Source: Rubritepida sp.
GTDB lineage: Bacteria; Pseudomonadota; Alphaproteobacteria; Acetobacterales; Acetobacteraceae
Direction of reading: 5' to 3'
Assembly (NCBI GenBank): GCA_022843345.1
Contig: JALHNW010000057.1
Location: 1 to 8,530, forward strand
Length of the DNA: 8,530 nucleotides
The notes beneath the pieces are model-generated. The model did no database searches, was not told where the DNA came from, and saw nothing but the letters and a program-made list of their open reading frames with translations. Positions 1-6,162 of this stretch are shown one piece after another (the stretch's first letter is position 1; the number at the start of each line of letters is the position of its first letter). The translations under genes were made by a program, and so were the position numbers.

Positions 1-136
1 AGGCGCAGGTGATGTTGCACAGCGTGCCGGTGTTGATCCACAGCGTCCGCAGCCCGCCCAGCGCCACGGCGGCGCGGCGCTCGCCCTTCGCGGTGAGGAG
101 GGGGTCCTGGAACTTCGCGAAGGCGGTGGGGGACAA
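1..136 (-). CDS. Radical SAM protein, N-terminal fragment (runs off left edge)
   Basis: Only the first 45 codons are in the window; the gene continues beyond base 1. The translation starts MSPTAFAKFQDPLL and reaches LWINTGTLCNITCA, which carries the first two cysteines of the CxxxCxxC motif that binds the 4Fe-4S cluster in radical SAM enzymes; the third cysteine should lie just outside. The segment WINTGTLCN resembles a widespread proteobacterial radical SAM group of uncertain substrate, so I assign only the superfamily. The start is a TTG at 136-134: a strong GGAGGA Shine-Dalgarno at 150-145 lies 8 nt upstream, and I found no ATG or GTG in this frame in the bases just before it. It lies 98 bp downstream of the helicase stop on the same strand. 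Sure of the superfamily, not of the reaction. Confidence 0.8.
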   Translation of the reverse strand, partial: MSPTAFAKFQDPLLTAKGERRAAVALGGLRTLWINTGTLCNITCA

Positions 137-144
137 GGCGGCGT

Positions 145-150
145 TCCTCC
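145..150 (-). promoter_or_regulatory. Ribosome binding site fixing a TTG start
   Basis: On the minus strand the bases read GGAGGA, a near-perfect anti-16S match, followed by 8 nt and then TTG at 136-134. It is what decides the start of the radical SAM gene, because that frame has no nearby ATG or GTG. Confidence 0.75.
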
Positions 151-234
151 GTCGTGGGAAGGGGGGCGATGCGCGGGCTTGCCCCCGCTTCCTACGCCGC
201 CGGGCGCGGCGAGGTTACGCGGACGCGGCGGACG

Positions 235-1839
235 CTACCGCAGCCGCTCCACCCGCACCCGCCCGTCCTGCCCGCCCACCGGGCGGCGGACGGCGTCGTC
301 GAACTTCGCCGCCACGCGGGGGTCCACCTCGAACTGCGTCTCGCGGCCCAGGATGCGGATGCGCCCGATGGCGTCGCGCGTCACGTGGCCGCGGCGGCAA
401 ATGAAGGGCAGCAGCCACTTGGGGTCGGCGCCGTCCTCGCGGCCCACATCCATGCGGAACCAGTTGCCGGAAGCCGCCGCCGCCGGGTCGCGCCGCTCGC
501 GCGGCGGGGGCGCCTGGCGCTCGGGGGCCTCGGCCAGTTCCTCGGGGGCCGGCAGGGGGGCGCGCAGCAGCTTCACCAGGGCGGTGGCCAGCGCCTCGGG
601 CGTCGCGATGGCGGCCAGCGCGGCGCCGATGGCGGCGTCGCCATCCTCCGGCTCCTCCGCCAGCAGGGCGGTGGCGGCCTCGCGCAGGCGCTCGCCATCC
701 TTGGCGCGCACCGCGTCCGCGCCCGGTGCGGGGACGATGGCGACGTTGAGCTTGGCACCCTGGAACAGCCGCTCGGCGATGCGACGGCGGTTGTGCGGCA
801 CCACCAGCCAGGAGATGCCCTTGCGGCCCGCGCGGCCCGTTCGGCCGGAACGGTGCAGCAGCGTCTCGGAATCGCGCGGCAGCTCGGCGTGGATGACGAG
901 CGCGAGGTCGGGCAGGTCGATGCCGCGCGCCGCCACGTCGGTGGCCACGCAGACGCGCGCGCGCCCGTCGCGAAGGGATTGCAGGGCGCGGGTGCGCTCG
1001 GCCTGGGACAGCTCGCCCGACAGGGCCACGGTGGCGAAGCCGCGCTCCGTGAGGTTCGCGTGCAGGCGGTTCACCGCGGCGCGGGTGGCGCAGAACACCA
1101 TGGCCAGGCGCGGGTCCTCGTGACGCAGGATGTTCACCACCGCGCGCTCGATCTCGTGCGGGGCGACGAGGGAGCCGCGGTACTCGATGTCGTTGTGCTG
1201 GCGCGCCTCGCTGCCCACCGCGATGCGTTTGGCGTCGCGCTGGTAGCGCTTGGCCATCTCGCCGATGCCCTTGGGCACGGTGGCGCTGAACATCAGGGTG
1301 CGGCGGGCCTCGGGCGCGGCGTCGAGGATCGCCTCCAGCTCCTCGCGGAAGCCGAGGTCGAGCATCTCGTCCGCCTCGTCCAGCACCACGGCCTTCAGCG
1401 CGGTGGCGTCGAGGTTGCCGCGCTCGATGTGGTCCCTCATGCGGCCGGGGGTGCCGACGACGATGTGGGTGCCGCGCGACAGCACGCGCCGCTCGGCCAG
1501 CGGGTCCATGCCGCCGACGGCCGCGCCCACCACCCCGCCTGCGCGGGCGTAGAGCCAGGACAGCTCCGTCTTCACCTGCAGCGCGAGTTCGCGCGTGGGC
1601 GCCACGACCAGGGCCAGCGGCGCGCCCGGCGGGGGCATGCGCGCGGCGTCGCCCAGCAGCTCGCCGGCCAGCGCCATGCCGTAGGCGACCGTCTTGCCCG
1701 AGCCGGTCTGGGCGGAGACCAGCAGGTCCCGCCCCGCCAGCCCGTCCTCCAGCACGGCGGACTGCACGGGCGTCGGCTCCGCGTAGCCACGTTCGGCGAG
1801 GGCGGTGGCGAGGGGGGCGGGGAGCGCGGGGAAGGCCAT
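235..1839 (-). CDS. DEAD-box ATP-dependent RNA helicase with DbpA-type RNA-binding C-terminus
   Basis: A 534-aa cytoplasmic RNA helicase that uses ATP to unwind short RNA duplexes, as in ribosome assembly or mRNA turnover. All core motifs are visible: Q motif around residues 18-26 (GYAEPTPVQ), Walker A AQTGSGKT 43-50, PTRELA 81-86, TPGR 130-133, DEAD 154-157, SAT 185-187, ATDVAARGID 299-308 and HRSGRTGRAGR 329-339. A Pro/Arg/Ala-rich linker (about 428-457) leads to a C-terminal domain (about 459-515, containing KWLLPFICRRG and GRIRI) typical of the RRM-like DbpA RNA-binding domain. This makes it DeaD/CsdA/DbpA-like rather than RhlE-like. The ATG at 1839-1837 is chosen because MAFPALPAPL is a normal N-terminus; the frame stays open for 33 more codons into the dehydrogenase gene, without family-like sequence. 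No good Shine-Dalgarno is visible. It lies 67 bp downstream of the dehydrogenase on the same strand, so it could be cotranscribed. The exact paralogue (deaD, csdA or dbpA) is not settled. Confidence 0.95.
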   Translation of the reverse strand: MAFPALPAPLATALAERGYAEPTPVQSAVLEDGLAGRDLLVSAQTGSGKTVAYGMALAGELLGDAARMPPPGAPLALVVAPTRELALQVKTELSWLYARAGGVVGAAVGGMDPLAERRVLSRGTHIVVGTPGRMRDHIERGNLDATALKAVVLDEADEMLDLGFREELEAILDAAPEARRTLMFSATVPKGIGEMAKRYQRDAKRIAVGSEARQHNDIEYRGSLVAPHEIERAVVNILRHEDPRLAMVFCATRAAVNRLHANLTERGFATVALSGELSQAERTRALQSLRDGRARVCVATDVAARGIDLPDLALVIHAELPRDSETLLHRSGRTGRAGRKGISWLVVPHNRRRIAERLFQGAKLNVAIVPAPGADAVRAKDGERLREAATALLAEEPEDGDAAIGAALAAIATPEALATALVKLLRAPLPAPEELAEAPERQAPPPRERRDPAAAASGNWFRMDVGREDGADPKWLLPFICRRGHVTRDAIGRIRILGRETQFEVDPRVAAKFDDAVRRPVGGQDGRVRVERLR

Positions 1840-1867
1840 GGTGGCGGGGTTTACGCCCGTTGCGTGC

Positions 1868-1894
1868 CCCCGCGCCAGCGGCGATGGCGCGGGG
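1868..1894 (-). other. GC-rich hairpin between dehydrogenase and helicase genes
   Basis: A perfect 9-bp inverted repeat, CCCCGCGCC at 1868-1876 and GGCGCGGGG at 1886-1894, with a 9-nt loop. It sits between the dehydrogenase stop (1907) and the helicase ATG (1839). No T-run follows on either strand, so it is not a canonical Rho-independent terminator. It could be an attenuator, an mRNA-stabilising end or a processing site. The structure is seen directly; its role is inference. Confidence 0.45.
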
Positions 1895-1906
1895 CTGCCC
1901 TGCCCC

Positions 1907-3076
1907 TCACGGCCGCAGCACCACCTTGATGCAGCCATCCTGCTTGTCGCGGAAGGTCTTGTACAGCTCCGGCGCCTCGTCGAGCCCGGCGCGGTGGGTG
2001 ATGACGAAGGAGGGGTCTATCATCCCGCTCTCGATCAGCCGCAGCAGGTGGGGCATGTATTTCTGCACCGGCGTCTGCGCCATCTTGAAGGTGATGCCGC
2101 GGTTGATGGCGCTGCCGAAGGGGATCTTGTCCAGGAAGCCGCCATAGACGCCGACGACCGAGACGGTGCCGAAGTTGCGGCAGCAATGGATCGCCTGGCG
2201 CAGCACGGAGGGCTGGTCGGTGCCCATGAAGGTCGCCACCTTCACCCGGTCCACGATGGCGGCGAGGTTCGACGTGGGCGCGGGCTCCGTGCCCACGGCG
2301 TCTATGCAGGCATCCGCCCCGCGGCCCTTGGTGGCCTCCATGATGGCCTCGTAGACGTCCACCTCGCGGAAGTTCAGCGTCTCCGCGCCGCCCTTGCGCG
2401 CCATTTCCAGCCGCTCGGGCACCTCGTCGATGGCGATGACGCGCCCGGCGCCGAGCATGAGGGCGGAGCGGATGGCGAACTGCCCCACCGGGCCGCAGCC
2501 CCAGATGGCGATCGTCTCGCCGCCCGTGATGCCGCAGAAATCGGCGGCCATGTAGCCGGTGGGGAAGATGTCGCTCAGGAACAGCGCCTGCTCGTCATCC
2601 ATGCCCTCGGGCACCTTGATCGGGCCCACGTCGGCGTAGGGCACGCGCAGGTATTCCGCTTGCCCGCCCGGGATGCCGCCCAGCAAATGCGAGTAGCCGA
2701 ACAGCGCGGCGGGCGAGTTGCCCCACAGCTGCTTCGCCATGGCGAAGTTGGGGTTGGAGCGCTCGCAGCCCGAGAAGAAGCCCTTCTGGCAGAAGAAGCA
2801 CTCGCCGCAGGAGATGGTGAAGGGCACCACCACGCGGTCCCCCACCTTCAGGCGCTTGCAGTCCTTTCCGACCTCCATCACCTCGCCCATCGTCTCGTGG
2901 CCCACCACGTCGCCCGACTTCATGGTGGGGATGACGCCATCCAGCAGGTGCAGGTCGGAGCCGCAGATGGCGCAGGAGGTGACGCGGATGATGCAGCCCG
3001 TGTCCTGCTCGATCCTGGGGTCGGGCACCGTGTCGCAGCGCATGTCGCCCTTGCCGTGCCAGGTGATCGCCCGCAT
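1907..3076 (-). CDS. Zinc-dependent alcohol dehydrogenase, formaldehyde-dehydrogenase-like (MDR superfamily)
   Basis: A 389-aa medium-chain dehydrogenase, probably a cytoplasmic NAD(P)-dependent enzyme oxidising an alcohol or a formaldehyde adduct. Catalytic-zinc ligands appear as C38 in CGSD and H60-E61 in GHE. The four structural-zinc cysteines are C90, C93, C96 and C104 ([15 protein letters not shown]). The Rossmann loop is GCGPVG 193-198, and D217 at the end of the following strand suggests NAD preference. Length and the [10 protein letters not shown] and VGHETMGEV segments match the group often annotated as glutathione-dependent formaldehyde dehydrogenase-like, but glutathione dependence cannot be read from sequence. 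The ATG at 3076-3074 is supported by GGAG at 3088-3085, 8 nt upstream; an in-frame ATG at 3121 is less likely because [10 protein letters not shown] is the usual family start. It is divergent from the SDR gene and upstream of the helicase gene. Confidence 0.92.
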   Translation of the reverse strand: MRAITWHGKGDMRCDTVPDPRIEQDTGCIIRVTSCAICGSDLHLLDGVIPTMKSGDVVGHETMGEVMEVGKDCKRLKVGDRVVVPFTISCGECFFCQKGFFSGCERSNPNFAMAKQLWGNSPAALFGYSHLLGGIPGGQAEYLRVPYADVGPIKVPEGMDDEQALFLSDIFPTGYMAADFCGITGGETIAIWGCGPVGQFAIRSALMLGAGRVIAIDEVPERLEMARKGGAETLNFREVDVYEAIMEATKGRGADACIDAVGTEPAPTSNLAAIVDRVKVATFMGTDQPSVLRQAIHCCRNFGTVSVVGVYGGFLDKIPFGSAINRGITFKMAQTPVQKYMPHLLRLIESGMIDPSFVITHRAGLDEAPELYKTFRDKQDGCIKVVLRP

Positions 3077-3166
3077 CGCCGTGTCTCCATTTCCGTGCAG
3101 CCTGCCCGGCAACGCCGCCATGCGGCCCGCGTTGCCCCGCCACACATGCGACGGCAGGAGTTTTCC
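3077..3166. promoter_or_regulatory. Divergent intergenic region with candidate operator dyad
   Basis: This 90-bp spacer must hold the promoters for both the dehydrogenase (minus) and the SDR gene (plus). It contains a perfect 8-bp inverted repeat, GGCAACGC at 3108-3115 and GCGTTGCC at 3129-3136, whose half-site centres are 21 bp apart, about two helical turns. Nested inside is GCCGC-CAT-GCGGC at 3114-3126. Such geometry fits a dimeric repressor or activator site. No convincing -35/-10 pair is visible. The repeat is seen directly; operator function is inferred. Confidence 0.45.
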
Positions 3167-3946
3167 ATGGACGGCAAGGGACTGGTGGTGGTCACGGGCG
3201 CCAGCACGGGCATCGGCAAGGAGCTGGCGCGCATCGCCGCCGCCGAGGGGCACGAGCTGGTGATCTGCGCCGACGAGCCGTTGATCGAAGAGGCGGCGCG
3301 CCAGCTCCGCGGCTCCGGCGCGCGGGTCCGCGCGGTCCAGGCCGACCTGGCGACGGAGGCCGGCGTGGAGGCGCTGCTGGACGCCATCGGCGCCGCGCGG
3401 GTGGAGGTGCTGTGCGCCAATGCCGGGCGCGGCCTGGGCCACGGCTTCCTGGACCAGGACTGGGAGGACGTGAAGCAGGTGATCGCCACCAACGTCACCG
3501 GCACGCTGCACCTCATCCAGCAGGTGGGGCGCGCCATGCGGGCGCAGGGCGGCGGGCGCATCCTGGTGACGGGCTCCATCGCCGGCTACATCCCGGGCTC
3601 CTTCCAGGCGACCTACAACGGCACCAAGGCCTTCATCGACAGCTTCTGCGCCGCCTTGGGCAACGAGCTGAAGGAGACGGGCATCACCGTCACCTGCCTG
3701 ATGCCCGGCGCCACCGAGACGGAGTTCTTCCGCCGCGCCGGCATGGAGGACACCGCGGTGGGCGCCGCGCCCAAGGACGACCCGCACGACGTGGCGAAGA
3801 CCGGCTGGGAGGCGATGAAGGCCGGCGACGGCCAGGTGGTGCACGGGCTGATGAACAAGGTGCAGACCACCATCGCCAACGTCACCCCCGCCGCCATGCT
3901 GGCCGAGCAGCATCGCAAGACGGCGGAGCCGGGCTCGGCGTCGTAG
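3167..3946 (+). CDS. Short-chain dehydrogenase/reductase (SDR), classical type
   Basis: A 259-aa classical SDR, a cytoplasmic NAD(P)(H)-dependent oxidoreductase of unknown substrate. The cofactor loop TGASTGIG is at residues 10-17, an acidic residue D60 sits in the adenine-contacting region, and NAG is at 85-87. The catalytic tetrad is complete: N109, S137, Y150 and K154 (TYNGTK). PG follows at 180-181, as usual in the family. The ATG at 3167 is chosen because a GGAG at 3157-3160 lies 6 nt upstream and the Rossmann strand begins right after it; the same frame is open far upstream, but that part is antisense to the dehydrogenase and has no SDR character. It is divergent from the zinc dehydrogenase, so the two may respond to one regulator. 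The PfkB kinase gene follows after 66 bp. No membrane segment or signal peptide is seen. Confidence 0.93.
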   Translation: MDGKGLVVVTGASTGIGKELARIAAAEGHELVICADEPLIEEAARQLRGSGARVRAVQADLATEAGVEALLDAIGAARVEVLCANAGRGLGHGFLDQDWEDVKQVIATNVTGTLHLIQQVGRAMRAQGGGRILVTGSIAGYIPGSFQATYNGTKAFIDSFCAALGNELKETGITVTCLMPGATETEFFRRAGMEDTAVGAAPKDDPHDVAKTGWEAMKAGDGQVVHGLMNKVQTTIANVTPAAMLAEQHRKTAEPGSAS

Positions 3947-3955
3947 CGCCCTACT

Positions 3956-3985
3956 CGACACGGGCGCGGCCTTGCCCCGTAGTCG
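3956..3985 (+). other. Imperfect hairpin in SDR-kinase gap
   Basis: CGAC-ACGGG at 3956-3964 can pair with CCCGT at 3976-3980 and GTCG at 3982-3985, with A3981 bulged and an 11-nt loop. It lies 10 nt after the SDR stop. No T-run follows, so it is at best a weak terminator or 3'-end stabiliser. Function is not established. Confidence 0.3.
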
Positions 3986-4012
3986 CGGCTGGACGGGCGC
4001 GGGGGCGATGGC

Positions 4013-4906
4013 ATGGCACGGGTGATCTGCCTCGGTTCGGCCGTGCTGGACCACCTGTTCCGCGTGGGCGAGATCCCGGTCCCACCGGCGAAGGAGCGCG
4101 CCACCGCCTACCGCGCGATGGGGGGCGGCATGGCGGCGAACGCGGCCATCGCGGTGGCGCGGCTGGGCGGCGACTCGGCGCTCTGGGGCCGGCTGGGCGA
4201 GGATGCCAACGGCGCCGCCGCCCGCGCCGAGCTGGAGGCCGAGGGCGTGGACTGCACCCACCTGCGCGGCTTCGCCGGCGCCCGCACCCCCGTCTCCGCC
4301 GTGGTGGTGGACAAGCGGGGCGAGCGCGTCACCTTCGGCTGGCGCGGCGAGGGCCTGCCGGCCGACCCCGCCTGGCTGCCCCTGGCCGCGCTGGAAGGCG
4401 CGGGCGCGCTGCATTGCGACCCGCGCTGGCACGAGGGCGCGGTGGCTGCGCTGGAAGCCGCCGCCACGCGGGCAATCCCTTCCGTGCTGGATGCGGAGAA
4501 GGGCGAGGCGCGCATCCTGCTGGACCTGGTGCCCCGCGTGGCGCACGCCGTGTTCAGCGAAGGCGGCCTGGCCAACTTCGCCCCCGGCCTGCGCCCGGCG
4601 GACGCCCTGCGCCGCGCGCTGGCGGAGGGCCGCACCACGCTGGCCGCGGTGACGCGGGGCGAGAAGGGCGTGCTGTGGCTGGCGCGCGGCATGGCCTCGC
4701 CCGCCGCCGTCCCGGCCTTTCCGGTCGAGGCGGTGAACACCACGGGGGCGGGGGACGTGTTCCACGGGGCCTACGCGCTGGCGCTGGCGGAAGGGCGGGA
4801 ACCGGCCGCCGCGCTGCGCTTCGCGGCGGCTGCCGGGGCGCTGCGGGCCAGGGATGGCGAAACGCCGCGGCGCCCCGCGCTGGAGGCGATGCTGGGCAGC
4901 GCGTAA
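4013..4906 (+). CDS. PfkB/ribokinase-family carbohydrate kinase
   Basis: A 297-aa cytoplasmic kinase that should transfer phosphate from ATP to a hydroxyl of a sugar or nucleoside. The N-terminal glycine-rich PfkB signature is seen at residues 37-65 ([17 protein letters not shown], then GRLGED), and the C-terminal signature [11 protein letters not shown] at 242-252 supplies the anion hole and the catalytic base D248. Length is normal for the family (about 290-320 aa). The substrate cannot be read from sequence; TGAGDVFHG and overall size recall ribokinase-like and YihV-like members, but that is only a resemblance. The ATG at 4013 begins [14 protein letters not shown], the expected first strand; upstream there is only a G-rich run and no clean Shine-Dalgarno. 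It follows the SDR gene by 66 bp on the same strand and may be cotranscribed with it. Confidence 0.9.
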   Translation: MARVICLGSAVLDHLFRVGEIPVPPAKERATAYRAMGGGMAANAAIAVARLGGDSALWGRLGEDANGAAARAELEAEGVDCTHLRGFAGARTPVSAVVVDKRGERVTFGWRGEGLPADPAWLPLAALEGAGALHCDPRWHEGAVAALEAAATRAIPSVLDAEKGEARILLDLVPRVAHAVFSEGGLANFAPGLRPADALRRALAEGRTTLAAVTRGEKGVLWLARGMASPAAVPAFPVEAVNTTGAGDVFHGAYALALAEGREPAAALRFAAAAGALRARDGETPRRPALEAMLGSA

Positions 4907-5085
4907 CCAGTGCTTGCATTCTGCGGCAGGAAGGCCGATGTTGTGGGGGTCAACCTCGTCTGGTTCGGCCTAGCCTCCTGTCCCCCTCGGGGGATGCCGA
5001 GCCTCGTGACCGCCTTCCCTTCGACGCTGATCCGCCCCGCAATCCGCGCGGGGTGGCACCCTCGTTCCGAAAGGGAACAGACCCC
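4907..5085 (+). promoter_or_regulatory. Long leader/promoter region of cold-shock gene
   Basis: These 179 bp hold no convincing gene. A possible sigma-70-type pair is TTGCAT at 4914-4919 and GATGTT at 4937-4942 (17-bp spacing); the -10 is weak. If it is used, the mRNA has a leader of about 135 nt, in keeping with long structured leaders of cspA-type genes. Structures seen: TCCCC-CTCG-GGGGA at 4981-4994; a 9-pair hairpin at 5032-5040/5048-5056 with one G-U pair; and a small hairpin over the ribosome binding site at 5064-5078. The 5032-5056 hairpin could instead end the kinase transcript, but no T-run follows it. Confidence 0.4.
5064..5078 (+). promoter_or_regulatory. Hairpin overlapping the cold-shock gene ribosome binding site
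   Basis: GTTCC (5064-5068) pairs perfectly with GGAAC (5074-5078) around a GAAAG loop. The Shine-Dalgarno, either GAAAGG at 5069-5074 or AAGGGA at 5071-5076, lies in the loop and 3' arm, about 9-11 nt before the ATG at 5086. The fold could partly mask or instead display the ribosome site. A regulatory role is inferred. Confidence 0.4.
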
Positions 5086-5292
5086 ATGACCACCGGCACC
5101 GTGAAGTGGTTCAACGCCACCAAGGGCTACGGCTTCATCCAGCCCGAGGACGGCTCCAAGGACGTCTTCCTCCACATCTCCGAAGTCCAGAAGGCCGGCC
5201 TGCGCGACGTGCGCGAGGGCGAGCGCCTGGAGTTCGAGGTGCAGGGCGGGCAGGGCGGCAAGGCTTCCGCCGCCAACATCCGCAAGGCCTGA
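5086..5292 (+). CDS. Cold-shock protein, CspA family
   Basis: A 68-aa single cold-shock domain (OB fold), a cytoplasmic nucleic-acid chaperone that binds single-stranded RNA/DNA and melts structure in mRNA. It starts MTTGTVKWFNATKGYGFIQ; RNP1 is KGYGFIQ at residues 13-19 and RNP2 is DVFLHIS at 26-32, with the expected aromatic residues W8, Y15, F17, F28 and H30. Length is normal for the family (65-75 aa). The ATG at 5086 follows a GAAAGGGA ribosome site. The same frame is open upstream for hundreds of codons, but that is antisense or out-of-frame reading through the kinase and SDR genes. It is a single-gene unit, with a long structured leader before it and a strong terminator 16 nt after its stop. 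Whether it is cold-induced cannot be told, since alphaproteobacteria usually carry several paralogues. Confidence 0.96.
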   Translation: MTTGTVKWFNATKGYGFIQPEDGSKDVFLHISEVQKAGLRDVREGERLEFEVQGGQGGKASAANIRKA

Positions 5293-5308
5293 ACGGCCTC
5301 GCAGATCA

Positions 5309-5336
5309 GGGGTGGGCTTCGGCCCGCCCCTTTTTT
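5309..5336 (+). terminator. Rho-independent terminator of cold-shock gene
   Basis: A 9-bp stem (GGGGTGGGC at 5309-5317 with GCCCGCCCC at 5322-5330, one G-U pair) closes a TTCG tetraloop and is followed directly by six Ts (5331-5336). It is canonical for the plus strand. It isolates the cold-shock gene from the small gene at 5360. Confidence 0.93.
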
Positions 5337-5359
5337 GATTCCAGGAAGGGGTTTGCTCC

Positions 5360-5581
5360 ATGGCCACGCCGCTGCACCGCTTCCGCACCGGGGAACGCAT
5401 CGAACTCGTCGCCGGCAAGATGGACGGCAACCTGCCGCGCGGGCTGTTCACCGTGCTGCGCCCCCTGCCGAACGACCAGATGGACCGCGAATACCGCGTC
5501 CGCCACACCCAGGACGGGCACGAGCGCGTGGTGCGCGAAAGCCAGATGCGCGCCGACCCCTTCGGCAAGCAGCTGCCCTGA
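5360..5581 (+). CDS. Small conserved hypothetical protein (73 aa)
   Basis: A 73-aa basic, soluble protein without signal peptide or membrane segment. A good Shine-Dalgarno, AGGAAGGGG at 5343-5351, lies 8 nt before the ATG. The layout (FRTGERIEL near residue 8, then GLFTVLRPLP, EYRVRHTQDGHERVVRESQ at 44-62) suggests a small beta-barrel of SH3/KOW type. I recall similar short alphaproteobacterial proteins with an HERVVRES motif, but know no assigned function. The start of its transcript is unclear: it follows the cold-shock terminator by 23 nt, so it needs its own promoter or read-through. It is followed after 45 bp by the copper chaperone gene, which has its own promoter. Codon use matches a genuine gene here. 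Function unknown. Confidence 0.75.
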   Translation: MATPLHRFRTGERIELVAGKMDGNLPRGLFTVLRPLPNDQMDREYRVRHTQDGHERVVRESQMRADPFGKQLP

Positions 5582-5588
5582 TTTCCGC

Positions 5589-5619
5589 TTGACCTTCCCC
5601 CGCGGCAAGGTTCCACCCT
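5589..5619 (+). promoter_or_regulatory. CueR/HmrR-like (MerR-family) metal-responsive promoter
   Basis: A -35 TTGACC at 5589-5594 is followed after 19 bp by a GC-rich -10-like CACCCT at 5614-5619. In the over-long spacer sits the dyad ACCTTCCC (5592-5599), CCGC, GGCAAGGT (5604-5611), symmetric except at one position. The 19-bp spacer and the ACCTT...AAGGT dyad are hallmarks of promoters controlled by Cu(I)-sensing MerR-family activators. The downstream CxxC chaperone fits copper control. The regulator gene itself is not in the window. The -10 resembles the consensus poorly (only A at position 2 and T at position 6). Confidence 0.75.
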
Positions 5620-5626
5620 GCGCGGC

Positions 5627-5824
5627 ATGATCACCATCCACATCCCCAACATGGAATGTGGCGGCTGCGCCAAGGGCGTTTCCGCCACCCTGGCCGAGGC
5701 CGCGCCCGGCGCCGCGGTCGAGATCGCGCTCGACCGGCGCGAGGTGCGCGTGGCGGCACCCGACCCCGCCCCCATCCTGGCCGCGCTGCGCGCCGATGGC
5801 TGGCAGGCCGAGGTGGCGGCATGA
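5627..5824 (+). CDS. Heavy-metal-associated (HMA) domain copper chaperone, CopZ-like
   Basis: A 65-aa single HMA domain with a ferredoxin-like fold, a cytoplasmic Cu(I) carrier that hands copper to a P-type ATPase or to a sensor. The metal site MECGGC gives C11 and C14 as ligands, preceded by the first strand ITIHIPN. DGWQAEV near the C-terminus is the usual last strand region. Length is normal for CopZ-type proteins. The ATG at 5627 lies only 8 nt after the predicted -10, so no Shine-Dalgarno fits and the mRNA may be leaderless. Its last codons overlap the next gene (ATGA, 5821-5824), so the two should be translationally coupled. Copper is favoured over other metals because of the CueR/HmrR-like promoter; the HMA fold alone would also allow Zn, Cd or Hg. 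Confidence 0.9.
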   Translation: MITIHIPNMECGGCAKGVSATLAEAAPGAAVEIALDRREVRVAAPDPAPILAALRADGWQAEVAA

Positions 5825-6162
5825 GGCGCGCGCTGGTCCTGGCCGCCGCTCTGGCCACCGCCCTGGGTGCGGGCGCGCTCGCGCAGCATGCCGGGCACGG
5901 CACGCCCTCCGGCAACGCCTCCACCCGCGCCTACCAGGCGGCGATGGAGCGCATGCACCGCGACATGGCCATCCGCTACACCGGCGACGCCGACCGCGAC
6001 TTCCTCCTCGGCATGATCCCCCACCACGAGGGCGCCGTCGCCATGGCGCGCATCGCCCTCGAGCATGGGCGGGACCCGCAGGTGCGCGCCCTGGCGGAAT
6101 CCATCATCCGCGACCAGGAGCGCGAGATCGCGCAGATGCGGGCGCTGCTGGCCCGGCGCTGA
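5821..6162 (+). CDS. Exported DUF305-family protein
   Basis: A 113-aa protein with a signal peptide: basic start MRRA, hydrophobic run to about residue 19, and ALA at 19-21 with cleavage likely before Q22. The mature protein is small, helical and periplasmic. It carries the DUF305 core [17 protein letters not shown] (residues 60-76), with H68-H69 and M65/M75, and a preceding MHRDM at 45-49; after the signal a short His pair HAGH (23-26) is seen. DUF305 proteins have a ferritin-like helical bundle and often sit near copper-resistance genes; their His/Met residues suggest metal binding, though the biochemical role is not firmly established. The start codon overlaps the chaperone stop (ATGA), so it belongs to the copper-promoter operon. 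Its last 59 bp overlap the 3' end of the deacetylase gene on the other strand. Confidence 0.9.
   Translation: MRRALVLAAALATALGAGALAQHAGHGTPSGNASTRAYQAAMERMHRDMAIRYTGDADRDFLLGMIPHHEGAVAMARIALEHGRDPQVRALAESIIRDQEREIAQMRALLARR

Noticed and set aside
173..188. Short inverted repeat GCGGG/CCCGC after the helicase stop as a terminator
   Set aside because: It has only five pairs and no T-run on the minus strand, too weak to call in DNA this rich in G and C.
154..1929. A 591-codon open frame on the plus strand opposite the helicase
   Set aside because: It is low-complexity Ala/Gly/Arg/His-rich translation, antisense to a helicase with every family motif. Long shadow frames are expected at this GC content.
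1805..3166. A possible long N-terminal extension of the SDR
   Set aside because: The upstream part of the frame is antisense to the dehydrogenase and compositionally shadow-like. The SDR has a good ribosome site and a normal start at 3167.
1907..4765. A 952-codon minus-strand frame covering the dehydrogenase and regions opposite the SDR and kinase
   Set aside because: Only the part from 3076 down is dehydrogenase. The rest is antisense to two well-defined genes and shows no domain, so this is not a fusion.
3412..5085. Apparent extension of the cold-shock protein to 626 codons
   Set aside because: It reads the SDR and kinase genes out of frame. The 68-aa protein is complete and has its own ribosome site and leader.
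4771..6066. A 431-codon minus-strand frame opposite the cold-shock, small and copper genes
   Set aside because: It crosses a clear plus-strand terminator and a metal promoter, is antisense to four supported genes, and shows no recognisable domain.
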